A stretch of 64,000 nt of DNA, taken from Flavobacterium limnosediminis JC2902 (lineage in GTDB: Bacteria; Bacteroidota; Bacteroidia; Flavobacteriales; Flavobacteriaceae). The DNA is taken from contig NZ_AVGG01000003.1 of assembly GCF_000498535.1 (NCBI RefSeq), forward strand, positions 1 through 64,000, written 5' to 3'. Made by a program: the position numbers and the translations under genes. Below the pieces are notes generated by a model. That model searched no databases and was not told where the DNA came from. It saw only the letters and a program-made list of their open reading frames with translations. Positions 17,670 to 27,320 of the stretch are shown here, in pieces (within the stretch, counting starts at the first letter, position 1; each line of letters starts with the position of its first letter).

Positions 17670-20549
17670 TTATTTAAGTTTCTTTTTCACTTCCACTTCA
17701 TGGAAGCATTCGATCAAGTCGTATTCTTTAAGGTCGTTGTAGTTTTTAATCTGCATACCACAATCGTATCCTTTAGAAACTTCTTTCACATCGTCTTTGA
17801 AACGCTTCAATGCTAATAATTCACCGGTGTAAATAACCACACCTTCACGGATTAAGCGGATTCTCGCATTTCTAAGAATTTTACCGTCAGTAACCATACA
17901 TCCGGCAATAGTTCCCACTTTTGAAATTTTGAACAACTCTCTGATTTCAGCAGTACCGGTAATCTCTTCTTTCATTTCCGGAGACAACATACCTTCCATC
18001 GCATCTTTCAAATCGTCGATAGCATCATAGATGATCGAATAGTGACGGATGTCGATTTCTTCCTTATCAGCCAATTGTTTCGCATTTCCTGCAGGACGAA
18101 CGTTAAATCCGATAATAATCGCATCAGAAGCCGAAGCCAACAATACATCCGATTCGGTAATCGCCCCTACTCCTTTATGAATAATCTTAATCTGAATTTC
18201 TTCAGTCGATAATTTAGAGAAGGAATCCGATAACGCTTCCACTGAACCGTCCACATCTCCTTTAAGGATAATGTTTAATTCTTTAAACTGACCTAATGCG
18301 ATACGACGACCGATCTCGGCAAGTGTAATGTGTTTTTGTGTACGAACAGACTGCTCACGCAACAACTGCATACGTTTTGCTGCAATTTGTTTTGCTTCTC
18401 TTTCGTCTTCAAACACGTTGAATTTGTCTCCAGCAGTAGGTGCACCGTCAAGACCTAAGATAGAAATTGGTGTGGATGGACCTGCTTCTTTCACGGAATT
18501 TCCACGCTCATCAAACATGGCTTTCACTTTTCCGTGATTTTTACCGGCCAACACATAATCACCTACTTTCAAGGTACCTGCCTGCACTAGGATTGTTGAC
18601 ACATAACCGCGACCTTTGTCCAATTGCGCTTCAACAACTGTTCCAACAGCTGGTTTATTCGGATTTGCTTTCAGGTCTAAAATTTCAGCCTCAAGCAATA
18701 CTTTTTCCAATAATTCTTTAACACCTAATCCTGTTTTGGCTGAAATATCATGAGATTGGTATTTACCACCCCAGTCTTCCACCAACAAGTTCATGGCTGC
18801 TAAACGCTCTTTAATTTTTTCCGGATTCGCATTCGGTTTATCCACTTTATTGATGGCAAAAATCAACGGAACCCCAGCTGCCTGAGCGTGACTGATTGCC
18901 TCTTTGGTTTGTGGCATGATGTCATCATCGGCTGCGATCACGATAATCGCGATATCGGTAACCTGAGCTCCACGTGCACGCATCGCGGTAAACGCTTCGT
19001 GACCCGGTGTATCAAGGAAAGCGATTTCCTGACCGTTGTCTAACTCCACTCCGTACGCTCCGATGTGCTGCGTGATACCTCCGGACTCCCCAGCAATTAC
19101 ATTGGTTTTACGAATGTAATCCAACAAGGATGTTTTACCGTGGTCAACGTGACCCATCACCGTTACGATTGGTGCTCTGTGTGTTAAATCTTCCGGACGA
19201 TCTTCAACCACTTCGATAGCTTCTTCGATATCCGTTGTAATGAATTCCACTTCATAACCGAACTCATCAGCAACAATAGATAAAGTTTCAGCATCCAAAC
19301 GTTGGTTCATGGTAACCATGATTCCAAGCGACATACAAGTACCGATTACTTTCGTGATAGGCACGTCCATCATGGTTGCAATTTCACCTACGGTAACGAA
19401 TTCCGTTACTTTAAGCACTTTGCTTCCTTCTTCGATTGCTCTTTGTTCATCATCAGATTTCTGACGGTGAGAATCACGTTTGTCTCTTCTGTATTTTGCC
19501 GCTTTAGATTTCCCTCCTTTACCCTGAAGTCTTTCTAAAGTTTCTTTGATTTGGTTTTTAACTTCTTCTTCGGTCGGCTCCACTTTCGCCACAATAGCCG
19601 GACGGTTTCCTTTTTGGAATCCTCCACCACCTGGTTTGTTCGGTCCGAATTTTCCGCCACCTGGTCTGTTAGCACCGCCTTGAGCACCACCACCTTGACC
19701 TGGTGTTCCGGTTCCCGGCGCTCCTGGTTTACCCGGAATACGTTTTCTTTTATTTTTATTCGCATTACTTTGTCCCTGACCCGCTTGGGCTCCGGGAGCA
19801 TTAGGCTTAATAGCCGCGTCTTTTTTGAAATCTTCTTTCTTTTTCTTAGGCTTATTGAACTGAGAAAGATCAATAGTCTGACCGGTAAAAGTTGCACCCG
19901 TAAGTTTTTGGTATTGTGTTTCGATTTTTTCGTCTTCCACAGGTTCGACAGCTGCTGGAGCCACAGCCACTACAGGAGCTTCTTTTTTCTCGATTTTTTC
20001 TACCGGTTCCGCTTTTTCAACTTTTTCAGTTTGTTGAATCGGCTCAACCTTTTCCACCGCTTTAACCTCTTCCACAACTGGTTTTTCAGCCGCAACTGGT
20101 TTTTCAACCACTTTTTCCGGAGTAGGCTCAACCGGCTTTTCGATTTTCTCTGAAGATGGTGTTTCAGCAACAACTTCCGGCTTTTTGGGCTCAAGATCAA
20201 TTTTACCAACCGCTTTAGGCCCCGCTAGGGATGCTCTGGCTTTGATTACTTCCTGACGTTGTCTTTCCTCGTCTTGTTTGCGTTTTTCCTCAATCTCTCT
20301 TTCACGCTCGATACGAAGGGCTTCTTTTTCCTTCTTCTTTTCTTCACTCACCTCAAGAGAAGCTACTTTTTTTCCTTTATCAGCAGAGAATTGACCGCAC
20401 AAGATAGAGTATTCCTCATTAGAAATTTTGGCGTTCGGACTTGATTCGATGGTATGACCCTTATCTTTCAAATAGTCCACAGCTCTATCTAGAGAAATGT
20501 TTAATTCCCTTAAAACCTTGTTAATTCTTATTACTCTTTCTTCAGACAT
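17670..20549 (-). CDS. infB: Translation initiation factor IF-2
   Basis: GTPase that delivers initiator tRNA to the ribosome. 959 residues. The order is an IF2-N helix bundle (1-55), a long low-complexity Lys/Glu/Val/Pro linker with PVEK-type repeats (60-210), a Gly-rich stretch (250-320), a second IF2-N domain at about 375-425, the G domain at about 455-625 with [15 protein letters not shown] (G1), DTPGHEAF (G3) and NKVD (G4), and then domains II-IV. The charged linker is longer than in E. coli IF-2 and typical of Bacteroidota. Last gene of the operon, 50 nt after nusA. Confidence 0.98.
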   Translation of the reverse strand: MSEERVIRINKVLRELNISLDRAVDYLKDKGHTIESSPNAKISNEEYSILCGQFSADKGKKVASLEVSEEKKKEKEALRIEREREIEEKRKQDEERQRQEVIKARASLAGPKAVGKIDLEPKKPEVVAETPSSEKIEKPVEPTPEKVVEKPVAAEKPVVEEVKAVEKVEPIQQTEKVEKAEPVEKIEKKEAPVVAVAPAAVEPVEDEKIETQYQKLTGATFTGQTIDLSQFNKPKKKKEDFKKDAAIKPNAPGAQAGQGQSNANKNKRKRIPGKPGAPGTGTPGQGGGAQGGANRPGGGKFGPNKPGGGGFQKGNRPAIVAKVEPTEEEVKNQIKETLERLQGKGGKSKAAKYRRDKRDSHRQKSDDEQRAIEEGSKVLKVTEFVTVGEIATMMDVPITKVIGTCMSLGIMVTMNQRLDAETLSIVADEFGYEVEFITTDIEEAIEVVEDRPEDLTHRAPIVTVMGHVDHGKTSLLDYIRKTNVIAGESGGITQHIGAYGVELDNGQEIAFLDTPGHEAFTAMRARGAQVTDIAIIVIAADDDIMPQTKEAISHAQAAGVPLIFAINKVDKPNANPEKIKERLAAMNLLVEDWGGKYQSHDISAKTGLGVKELLEKVLLEAEILDLKANPNKPAVGTVVEAQLDKGRGYVSTILVQAGTLKVGDYVLAGKNHGKVKAMFDERGNSVKEAGPSTPISILGLDGAPTAGDKFNVFEDEREAKQIAAKRMQLLREQSVRTQKHITLAEIGRRIALGQFKELNIILKGDVDGSVEALSDSFSKLSTEEIQIKIIHKGVGAITESDVLLASASDAIIIGFNVRPAGNAKQLADKEEIDIRHYSIIYDAIDDLKDAMEGMLSPEMKEEITGTAEIRELFKISKVGTIAGCMVTDGKILRNARIRLIREGVVIYTGELLALKRFKDDVKEVSKGYDCGMQIKNYNDLKEYDLIECFHEVEVKKKLK

Positions 20550-20599
20550 ATAATCTTTTTATTATTACCTTAATGCGTGTGTGTTGTTGTTATTGCGGG

Positions 20600-21844
20600 C
20601 TATTCTTCGAACTCGTTCTTCAGAATTCGCATAACATCCAAAATAGTTTCTTCTTCAAGATCAGTTCGTCTTACTAAATCGGCAACATCCTGTTTCAGCA
20701 CGCTTCTTGCCGTATCCAAGCCAATTTTCGCAAACTCGTCGATAACCCATCCGTCAATCTCATCTGAGAATTCTGTTAATTCAACATCATCCTCTTCTTC
20801 AGCAATATTTCCTTCACGGATAACATCCAATTCGTACCCGGTTAACAAACCTGCTAATTTGATGTTGTGCCCGCCACGTCCAATTGCTTTGGAAACTTCT
20901 TCTAATTTCAGGAACACTTCTGCTGCTTTTTTGTCCTCATCGATCTTAACCGAAGAAACTTTTGCAGGACTCAATGCTCTTGTAATATATAATTGTGTAT
21001 TTGTTGTATAGTTGATCACGTCGATATTCTCGTTACCTAATTCACGAACAATACCGTGAATACGGGAACCTTTCATACCCACACATGCTCCAACCGGATC
21101 GATTCTGTCATCATAAGAATCCACGGCCACTTTCGCTTTTTCACCCGGAATTCGTACCACTTTTTTAACCGTAATCAAACCGTCGAACACCTCAGGAATT
21201 TCCTGTTCGAATAATTTTTCAAGGAATTTCTCAGATGTTCTTGACATGATAATCTGCGGCTTATTTCCTTTTAATTCAACGCTTTCAATAATCCCACGAA
21301 CGTTATCCCCTTTGCGGAAAAAGTCGGACGGAATCTGTTTTTCTTTCGGCAGCACGATTTCGTTTCCTTCATCATCCACCAAAATTACAGCTTTTGGACG
21401 AACATGATGCACTTCAGCCGTATAAATATCGCCAATTAAATCTTTAAATTGTTTGTAAAGATTCGTATTATCATGCTCATGAATTTTAGAAATCAGATTC
21501 TGACGTAAGGCCAAAATCGCTCTTCTACCCAATTGTATTAATTTCACTTCTTCAGAAACATCCTCACCCACTTCAAAATCCGGTTCGATTTTTCTGGCTT
21601 CCGACAACGAAATTTCAGAATTCTCATCCTCTACTTCACCATCAGCAACCACCACACGATTTCTCCAGATTTCCATATCCCCTTTGTCAGGATTGATAAT
21701 GATATCGAAGTTATCATCTGAACCGTATTTCTTTTTCAATGCATTTCTAAACACATCTTCTAAAATCGCCATTAAGGTAACTCTATCGATAAGTTTATCG
21801 TCTTTAAACTCTGAAAACGACTCGATTAATGCAATATTTTCCAT
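20600..21844 (-). CDS. nusA: Transcription termination/antitermination factor NusA
   Basis: RNA polymerase-binding factor. 414 residues: N-terminal polymerase-binding domain (1-130), S1 domain (about 135-200), then two KH domains (about 205-345) with GSRIHGIVRELGNE and GRGGHNIKLA. A C-terminal acidic tail follows (EEEDDVELTEFSDE) instead of the two acidic repeats of E. coli NusA. Standard length for the phylum. It follows rimP by 13 nt. Since NusA changes termination at hairpins, the hairpin in the operon leader could be its own control point. Confidence 0.97.
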   Translation of the reverse strand: MENIALIESFSEFKDDKLIDRVTLMAILEDVFRNALKKKYGSDDNFDIIINPDKGDMEIWRNRVVVADGEVEDENSEISLSEARKIEPDFEVGEDVSEEVKLIQLGRRAILALRQNLISKIHEHDNTNLYKQFKDLIGDIYTAEVHHVRPKAVILVDDEGNEIVLPKEKQIPSDFFRKGDNVRGIIESVELKGNKPQIIMSRTSEKFLEKLFEQEIPEVFDGLITVKKVVRIPGEKAKVAVDSYDDRIDPVGACVGMKGSRIHGIVRELGNENIDVINYTTNTQLYITRALSPAKVSSVKIDEDKKAAEVFLKLEEVSKAIGRGGHNIKLAGLLTGYELDVIREGNIAEEEDDVELTEFSDEIDGWVIDEFAKIGLDTARSVLKQDVADLVRRTDLEEETILDVMRILKNEFEE

Positions 21845-21857
21845 GCCAACTCTCTAT

Positions 21858-22322
21858 TTAAAATGTTATTATAACAATTGCTTCTTTAATATCTTCGTAT
21901 TTGATTTCTGCTCTTTTCTGAACAGTCTCTTTCCCTTTTCCAACTTGCTTTGGTTCCCTTGCGCTCCACTCCAAAACAATAAACTCATCATTGGCTTCAG
22001 TGATGTTCGCTTCGATTTTCTCGGTTGCGGTTGTCACTTTCAGTTTTCTCCCAATGTTTTTTTTAAACTGTCGCACTAATTTCAAAGGCGATGTTGCACC
22101 TGCCGATGCTACCTCCAACGAAAAGTCCTGTTCTTCTCTATCCAGATTATCCTCGATAGCTCTGCTGACATCAATACAATCCTGAAGAACAACCCCATTA
22201 TCACCGTCTAAAGTTACGATAATTTTGAATGCCTCGGTAATCGTCAGATCAATCAGAAAAAGCGATGGCCTTTGCTCCAAAGCTTCACTGAGAACATTAT
22301 TTACTTTTTCTTTAAATGTCAT
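21858..22322 (-). CDS. rimP: Ribosome maturation factor RimP
   Basis: Assembly factor for the 30S subunit. 154 residues from the ATG at 22322 ([11 protein letters not shown]). A longer frame from an ATG at 22358 would start inside the leader hairpin and add [12 protein letters not shown], which is not family-like. The N-terminal domain contains [19 protein letters not shown] and [11 protein letters not shown]; a C-terminal SH3-like domain follows. First gene of the classical rimP-nusA-infB operon. Confidence 0.95.
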   Translation of the reverse strand: MTFKEKVNNVLSEALEQRPSLFLIDLTITEAFKIIVTLDGDNGVVLQDCIDVSRAIEDNLDREEQDFSLEVASAGATSPLKLVRQFKKNIGRKLKVTTATEKIEANITEANDEFIVLEWSAREPKQVGKGKETVQKRAEIKYEDIKEAIVIITF

Positions 22323-22335
22323 ATTTGTATAAAAA

Positions 22336-22356
22336 GAGGCACGCATGGCGTGCCTC
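22336..22356 (-). promoter_or_regulatory. Terminator-like hairpin in the rimP leader (candidate attenuator)
   Basis: On the minus strand GAGGCACGC, a CAT loop and GCGTGCCTC form a perfect 9-bp GC-rich stem followed at once by five T residues, ending 13 nt before the rimP start codon. The promoter box is only about 30-45 nt upstream, and no gene on this strand precedes it: the neighbour is the divergent stress-protein gene. The hairpin is therefore in the operon's own leader and not the end of another transcript. Confidence 0.65.
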
Positions 22357-22385
22357 ATTATCTAGTTCGGTAATAAATAACTGTG

Positions 22386-22393
22386 CAAATATA
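22386..22393 (-). promoter_or_regulatory. -7 box of the rimP-nusA-infB operon
   Basis: TATATTTG on the minus strand matches exactly. Expected transcription start is near 22381, giving a leader of about 60 nt that contains the hairpin at 22336-22356. Confidence 0.7.
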
Positions 22394-22420
22394 CATTTTT
22401 TTTTAAATATTTAAAAATCA

Positions 22421-22450
22421 TTGTCATTTCTAAATAAATTTATACCTTTA
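22421..22450 (+). promoter_or_regulatory. Promoter of the universal stress protein gene
   Basis: TTG (22421-22423), 19 nt, then TACCTTTA (22443-22450), one mismatch from TAnnTTTG. The ATG follows 39 nt later. It is back to back with the rimP promoter. Confidence 0.5.
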
Positions 22451-22489
22451 TAAAAACTAAATTAACTCCAATTTCTCACATTAATAATT

Positions 22490-23314
22490 ATGAAACGAAT
22501 TTTAGTACCAACAGATTTTTCAAACCATGCAGAATATGCCCTTAGAGTAGCCGCACAAATTGCCAAAAAAAACGACGGAGAAATTTTCTTACTACATATG
22601 CTTGATCTTCCGCACGAAGGAAGCGACGCTCAATCCCAAGGTCATGCAATACCCGAAATCATGTATTTCAAAAAAAGAGCTGAAGAAAAATTAGACGAGC
22701 TTACCCAAGCCAGTTTTCTGGAAGGCATTGAAGTTTCCGAAATCATCAAACTACAATCCACTTTTACAGGAATTATCGACATCAGCAAAACCAACAATAT
22801 CGATTTAATCGTGATGGGATCACACGGCGTGAACGGTTTCAAAGAAATGATAATCGGCTCCAACACCGAAAAAGTGGTTAGAACCTCAGACATTCCGGTT
22901 TTGGTAATCAAAAAAGAAATGAGCGATTTCAACGTTAATAAATTTGTTTTTGCATCTGATTTCTCAGACGAAGTATCCAAAACTTTTGAAAAAGCAGTAG
23001 AATTCACCAACAAATTTGGTGCACATTTACACTTAGTTTCCGTAAACACGCCTAACAACTTCAAATCAACAGCAGTTGCCGAGAAAATCATGGCTGATTT
23101 CGTTTCCAAATACAAAATTGACAATTTTTCCACACACATATATAACGACGTAAATGTGGAAAAAGGTATTTTGAATTTCGCCAACAGCATCGAAGCCGAT
23201 TTAATCGGAATGAGCACACACGGAAGAAGAGGCCTTGCGCATTTCTTTAACGGAAGCATCAGTGAGGATTTAGTAAACCACTCTGTAAGACCCGTTGTGA
23301 CTTTCAAAATCTAA
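22490..23314 (+). CDS. Tandem-domain universal stress protein
   Basis: 274 residues with two Usp domains (about 1-140 and 146-274). The first has the ATP-type loop GSHGVNGFKEMIIGSNTEKV, the second STHGRRGLAHFFNGSISEDL; both fit the G-2x-G-9x-G(S/T) nucleotide-binding pattern. Cytoplasmic. Usp proteins are induced by starvation and other stress; the exact client is unknown. Single gene with its own promoter and a strong terminator. Confidence 0.9.
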   Translation: MKRILVPTDFSNHAEYALRVAAQIAKKNDGEIFLLHMLDLPHEGSDAQSQGHAIPEIMYFKKRAEEKLDELTQASFLEGIEVSEIIKLQSTFTGIIDISKTNNIDLIVMGSHGVNGFKEMIIGSNTEKVVRTSDIPVLVIKKEMSDFNVNKFVFASDFSDEVSKTFEKAVEFTNKFGAHLHLVSVNTPNNFKSTAVAEKIMADFVSKYKIDNFSTHIYNDVNVEKGILNFANSIEADLIGMSTHGRRGLAHFFNGSISEDLVNHSVRPVVTFKI

Positions 23315-23342
23315 TTTAAGAAAACAACATAAAAAACAAAAA

Positions 23343-23370
23343 AGTCTGCTTAGTAAGCAGACTTTTTTTT
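23343..23370 (+). terminator. Terminator of the universal stress protein gene
   Basis: AGTCTGCTT and AAGCAGACT form a perfect 9-bp stem with an AGT loop, followed by eight T residues. Confidence 0.85.
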
Positions 23371-23405
23371 ATATCAACTAATTCAACATCATATTAAAAT
23401 AAAAA

Positions 23406-23428
23406 AATCCTCTCAGATTGAGAGGATT
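23406..23428 (-). terminator. Terminator of tRNA-Gln copy 1
   Basis: AATCCTCTC/GAGAGGATT with a 5-nt loop; on the minus strand a T-run follows. It differs from the copy-2 terminator at a single loop base. Confidence 0.75.
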
Positions 23429-23435
23429 TTTTTTG

Positions 23436-23506
23436 TTGGCCCACAAGGACTCGAACCTTGAATGACGGTACCAAAAACCGGAGTGTTACCATTACACCAT
23501 GGGCCA
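23436..23506 (-). tRNA. tRNA-Gln (anticodon TTG), copy 1
   Basis: 71 nt. Acceptor arms TGGCCCA and TGGGCCA pair perfectly with discriminator A. The D stem is GTGT/ACAC, the anticodon loop TTTTGGT gives UUG for CAA/CAG codons, and the T arm is CAAGG-TTCGAGT-CCTTG. CCA is not encoded in full. An exact promoter box lies 30 nt upstream and a hairpin terminator immediately downstream. Confidence 0.93.
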
Positions 23507-23536
23507 ATAACCAACACCATCTTGCGATAGCGGGTA

Positions 23537-23544
23537 CAAATATA
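23537..23544 (-). promoter_or_regulatory. -7 box of tRNA-Gln copy 1
   Basis: TATATTTG on the minus strand, with TTTTG about 18 nt further upstream as a -33 element. Confidence 0.65.
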
Positions 23545-23613
23545 CTATAATTTTATACAAAACAAAACCAGAACAACTTCTAGAGTAAAAAAATAAAAAA
23601 AACATAAAATAAA

Positions 23614-23636
23614 AATCCTCTCAAATTGAGAGGATT
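23614..23636 (-). terminator. Terminator of tRNA-Gln copy 2
   Basis: AATCCTCTC/GAGAGGATT stem with a 5-nt loop and a T-run on the minus strand, nearly identical to the copy-1 terminator. Confidence 0.7.
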
Positions 23637-23641
23637 TTTTG

Positions 23642-23712
23642 TTGGCCCACAAGGACTCGAACCTTGAATGACGGTACCAAAAACCGGAGTGTTACCATTA
23701 CACCATAGGCCA
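23642..23712 (-). tRNA. tRNA-Gln (anticodon TTG), copy 2
   Basis: 71 nt and identical to copy 1 except for one base in the acceptor stem: TGGCCTA instead of TGGCCCA, which turns one G-C pair into a G-T wobble. All other arms and the UUG anticodon are unchanged, so it should be functional. It has its own promoter box and terminator, 206 bp from copy 1. Confidence 0.92.
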
Positions 23713-23743
23713 ATAACCATTGCTATCATTGTGATTGCGGGTG

Positions 23744-23751
23744 CAAATGTA
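23744..23751 (-). promoter_or_regulatory. -7 box of tRNA-Gln copy 2
   Basis: TACATTTG on the minus strand, an exact match 31 nt before the tRNA. The two tRNA copies share the downstream GCGGGT(A/G)C context of the box but differ in its nn bases. Confidence 0.6.
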
Positions 23752-23878
23752 GTATATATTTTTTTCAATCCAAATTTTTCTATAAAAAAATATTAAAAAA
23801 ATTATTTGCATGTTTCTATATGCAAAAAAAGAGTTTCTTTGTAGTAGAATTCAATCTGAAAAAATCGACATATCTTAT

Positions 23879-26800
23879 ATGACTACTTTAAACTTCAAAA
23901 AGTGGAACACCATTTTAGGATGGTTTACGTTTGCCATCGCGCTTATAACCTACACTTTAACTGTAGAACCTTCGCTAAGTTTTTGGGACTGTGGAGAATA
24001 CATCGCCACTTCAGCAAAACTGGAAGTCGGACATCCACCCGGAGCACCGCTCTTTCAAATGATTGGCGCCTTCTTTGCAATGTTCGCACCAAGCGCCGAC
24101 AAAATAGCATTAATGGTTAACATGACCTCAGTTTTCTCGAGTGCATTTACCATATTGTTTATGTTCTGGTCGATGACACTTATTTTAAAAAAAATAATAT
24201 TATCGTATTCCGTTTTAAGTAAAGAAAACTCAATCGTGATACTGGGAAGTGCTTTTGTAGGTTCTTTAGCCTTCACCTTTACAGACAGTTTCTGGTTCAG
24301 TGCCACCGAAGCGGAAGTATACGCCATGGCCTCTTTATTCATTGCCTTATTACTTTGGATGGGCTTGCGCTGGGAAGAAGAAATGCATACTCCGCGCGGA
24401 AACAAATGGTTACTACTGATCTCTCTTGTAATCGGTCTTTCCTTCGGGGTTCACTTCATGGCCTTACTAACGATTCCGTCCATAGGATTACTGTACTACT
24501 TTAAGAATTACGAAAAAATCACCATTAAAAACTTCATTATAGCCAATATTGTAATGGTGGCGGTTTTATTCTTTGTCTTCAAATTTTTACTTCCCTACAC
24601 ATTAGCCTTCTTCGGAAAGACAGAAATCTTCATGGTAAACAGCCTTGGACTGCCGTTCAACTCCGGCACCATATTCGCCCTTTTACTGATCATCGCGTTC
24701 TTCTATTTCGGATTAAATTACACCAAAAAGAAAGAACTTCCTTTTTACAACACTATCTTACTTTGCGTTCTGTTCGTTTTAATCGGATTCTCAACCTGGT
24801 TAATGCTTCCGATTCGCGCCAATGCAAACGTGGTAATCAACGAAAACAAACCTTCGGATGCTGCAGAGGTTTTGGCTTATTACAATCGTGAGCAATACGG
24901 AGAACAAAAAACTTTCTACGGCCCGCTATTTTCAGAAACCTATGCCGGTTTAGACGAAGACAAGCCTTATGAAGACGACAAACCCAACTACGAAAGAGAT
25001 TACAAAACAGGTAAATATGTAATCGTAAACAATTACGTAAACGCAAAAAGCAACGCAGACGACAAACATAATGGTGTATTACCCAGAATGTGGTACGGCG
25101 ACAGCGAGGATGCCCGCGTGAATTACATGACGTTTACAAAACCACTGGACTTCACCATCAACCCAGAGTATTCCCACGAAGACGAACTGGTACAAATCGT
25201 TTCCGAATTCAGAAGCGCGTTTGCAGCAGGAAAAATTGGCCTTGACGGTTATGATAAATTCCTGAAATCCTATGGCGACTACCTGATCATTGAAAAACCT
25301 TCTTTTGGAGACAACATGAAATTTATGTTCGAATACCAGTTCGGATACATGTACTGGAGGTATTTACTATGGAACTTTGCAGGCCGTCAGAACGACATCC
25401 AGGGAAAATATGACTCCCAGAACGGAAACTGGTTAAGCGGAATCAATTTTATCGACGAAATACACCTTGGATCACAGGAAAACCTTCCGCCGGACGTACT
25501 GAACAACAAAGCAAGAAATACCTATTTTTTCCTGCCTTTCATATTAGCCATCATCGGAATGGTATTCCATGCCAAAAAAGACCTGAAGAGCTTTTATGTC
25601 TTATTAGCCCTTTTCCTGTTCACAAGTTTCGCTTTGAAAATCTTCCTGAATGAGCGTCCTTTCGAACCAAGAGAAAGAGATTATGCCGTTGTAGGCTCCT
25701 TCTACGTTTTTGCAATGTGGCTAGGCTTTGGCGTGTATGCTATTTATGACACCGTTAAAAAAATCCTGCAACCAAAAATCGCAGTTCCACTTGTTATTAT
25801 CGTTTCTTTATTTGCAGCCCCAATATTAATGGCTAAAGAAAACTGGGACGACCACGATCGTTCGGACAGATATACCGCGATTGCTATGGCAAAATCCTAT
25901 CTTGATTCCTGTGAACCAAACGCCATCTTATTTACTATTGGTGACAATGACACTTTCCCTTTGTGGTATGCACAGGAAATTGAAGGCTACAGAACGGATG
26001 TAAGAATTGTAAATACACAGCTTTTTGCAACCGACTGGTATATCGACCAAATGAAGGCCAAAGCATACAAATCGGAACCATTACCTATCCGTTTTACACA
26101 CAACCAATATGTGGCGGGCACCCGTGATTATGTTATTCATAAGGAACTGACGAAAGAACGAATTCCAATCGAACAGTTTTTGAAATTCATCGAATCCGGA
26201 GACGAACGAACAATGGAAACCATGCCTAACGGACAGAAAGTCCAATTCTATCCTACCGACAAGATCAGTATTCCCGTCGATAAAAACACGGTTATCAAAA
26301 ACAAGGTGGTTGCGCCACACCTGAATGACTCTATCGTTTCAAGCATCGATGTGGATATCAGAGGAGGCGTAATTTACAAAAACCGATTAATGATGCTGGA
26401 CGTTGTAGCCAACAACAACTGGAAACGCCCTATTTATTTCTCCCCTGGAAGTTTTGACGACGAAGATTACATCTGGATGAAGGAATACCTTCAACTGGAA
26501 GGAATGGTCTACCGTTTGGTTCCTGTAAAAACAACTCGTAACGAAGAATCCAACCAATTTGAAATGGGCTTTATCGATACGGAAAAAATGTATAAAAACG
26601 TAATGTCGTGGGATTGGGGCAATAGTGAGAGTCCGAATATTTATCACGACCCGGAAACCCGTAAAAACAGTATTTCCTACAGAACCAATTTATCGCGTTT
26701 GATGGAAGCTTTAATCAACGAAGGCAAAAAAGACAAAGCCAAAAAAGTGATAGACCTGGCAATGACAAAAATGCCGATTGACTACTTCAACTATTATCGT

Positions 26801-27091
26801 TTTGTAGACCCTTTTGCTGGTGGGTATTATGAAATTGGCGAAAAAGCGAAAGCAAGAGCTGTCCTGTCCCAACTGATGAAAAAATATCAGGAGAACCTCA
26901 TGTATTACAGTACCTTAAAACCTACCGATCAGAATGAGGCGTATGTTGATATCGTTACGGAAATCGAAAGCTACAGAGGATTACTGGAAGTAATGAAAAA
27001 AAGAGGCGATATGGAATTCTACAATCAGAACAGAGCCAAATTTAACAGCTACAACAAACTGTTCCCCCTTTTTGAAAGAGACATGGAGTAA
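23879..27091 (+). CDS. DUF2723 membrane protein, O-mannosyltransferase-like (TMEM260 type)
   Basis: 1070 residues from the ATG at 23879 (MTTLNFKKWN). An upstream ATG in frame at 23810 would add 23 unrelated residues, and a weak promoter box lies between them. The first 220 residues carry the GT-C-like signature EPSLSFWDCGEYIATSAKL with GHPPGAPL, the first acidic residues being the likely catalytic site. About ten to twelve membrane helices are followed by a large extracytoplasmic C-terminal half (from about residue 690) with helical repeats near the end. DUF2723 proteins are related to TMEM260 and POMT-type enzymes that transfer mannose to proteins. Substrate here unknown; inner membrane. Confidence 0.88.
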   Translation: MTTLNFKKWNTILGWFTFAIALITYTLTVEPSLSFWDCGEYIATSAKLEVGHPPGAPLFQMIGAFFAMFAPSADKIALMVNMTSVFSSAFTILFMFWSMTLILKKIILSYSVLSKENSIVILGSAFVGSLAFTFTDSFWFSATEAEVYAMASLFIALLLWMGLRWEEEMHTPRGNKWLLLISLVIGLSFGVHFMALLTIPSIGLLYYFKNYEKITIKNFIIANIVMVAVLFFVFKFLLPYTLAFFGKTEIFMVNSLGLPFNSGTIFALLLIIAFFYFGLNYTKKKELPFYNTILLCVLFVLIGFSTWLMLPIRANANVVINENKPSDAAEVLAYYNREQYGEQKTFYGPLFSETYAGLDEDKPYEDDKPNYERDYKTGKYVIVNNYVNAKSNADDKHNGVLPRMWYGDSEDARVNYMTFTKPLDFTINPEYSHEDELVQIVSEFRSAFAAGKIGLDGYDKFLKSYGDYLIIEKPSFGDNMKFMFEYQFGYMYWRYLLWNFAGRQNDIQGKYDSQNGNWLSGINFIDEIHLGSQENLPPDVLNNKARNTYFFLPFILAIIGMVFHAKKDLKSFYVLLALFLFTSFALKIFLNERPFEPRERDYAVVGSFYVFAMWLGFGVYAIYDTVKKILQPKIAVPLVIIVSLFAAPILMAKENWDDHDRSDRYTAIAMAKSYLDSCEPNAILFTIGDNDTFPLWYAQEIEGYRTDVRIVNTQLFATDWYIDQMKAKAYKSEPLPIRFTHNQYVAGTRDYVIHKELTKERIPIEQFLKFIESGDERTMETMPNGQKVQFYPTDKISIPVDKNTVIKNKVVAPHLNDSIVSSIDVDIRGGVIYKNRLMMLDVVANNNWKRPIYFSPGSFDDEDYIWMKEYLQLEGMVYRLVPVKTTRNEESNQFEMGFIDTEKMYKNVMSWDWGNSESPNIYHDPETRKNSISYRTNLSRLMEALINEGKKDKAKKVIDLAMTKMPIDYFNYYRFVDPFAGGYYEIGEKAKARAVLSQLMKKYQENLMYYSTLKPTDQNEAYVDIVTEIESYRGLLEVMKKRGDMEFYNQNRAKFNSYNKLFPLFERDME

Positions 27092-27203
27092 ATTAAATTG
27101 AAACCTGCATCAAAAAACATTTTTCTTCCAATGAAATAAAAAAGTAGGTTCCTGACAACCTTGGGCAAACAATGTTTTTTTCGGAAGAAAATGAGATAAT
27201 TTG

Positions 27204-27239
27204 AAAATGTAGTAATTCATCAGAATTACTACATTTTTT
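27204..27239. terminator. Strong terminator after the DUF2723 gene
   Basis: AAAATGTAGTAATTC and its exact complement form a 15-bp stem around ATCA, ending in a T-run. It is A/T symmetric and could stop transcription in both directions. It lies about 110 nt after the stop codon. Confidence 0.75.
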
Positions 27240-27266
27240 ATTTTAATCGGTGCGCATTTTATCTTA

Positions 27267-27284
27267 AATTAGGATGTCCTAATT
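27267..27284. repeat. Palindromic site upstream of the deacetylase gene
   Basis: AATTAGGA-TG-TCCTAATT, a perfect 8-bp inverted repeat with a 2-bp centre, 36 nt before the start codon. The tight dyad looks like a dimer-binding operator, but nothing nearby encodes a regulator. Confidence 0.35.
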
Positions 27285-27320
27285 CCAAATTGACGAGTCA
27301 TTAAATTTTCAAATCAAAGC

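Noticed and set aside
19551..20153. 200-codon plus-strand frame opposite infB
   Set aside because: A shadow of the Lys/Glu/Pro-rich linker of IF-2; rich in Phe, Ser and Arg as expected of an antisense read.
22322..22358. Longer RimP start adding [12 protein letters not shown]
   Set aside because: The extra codons lie in the leader hairpin and do not resemble RimP N termini.
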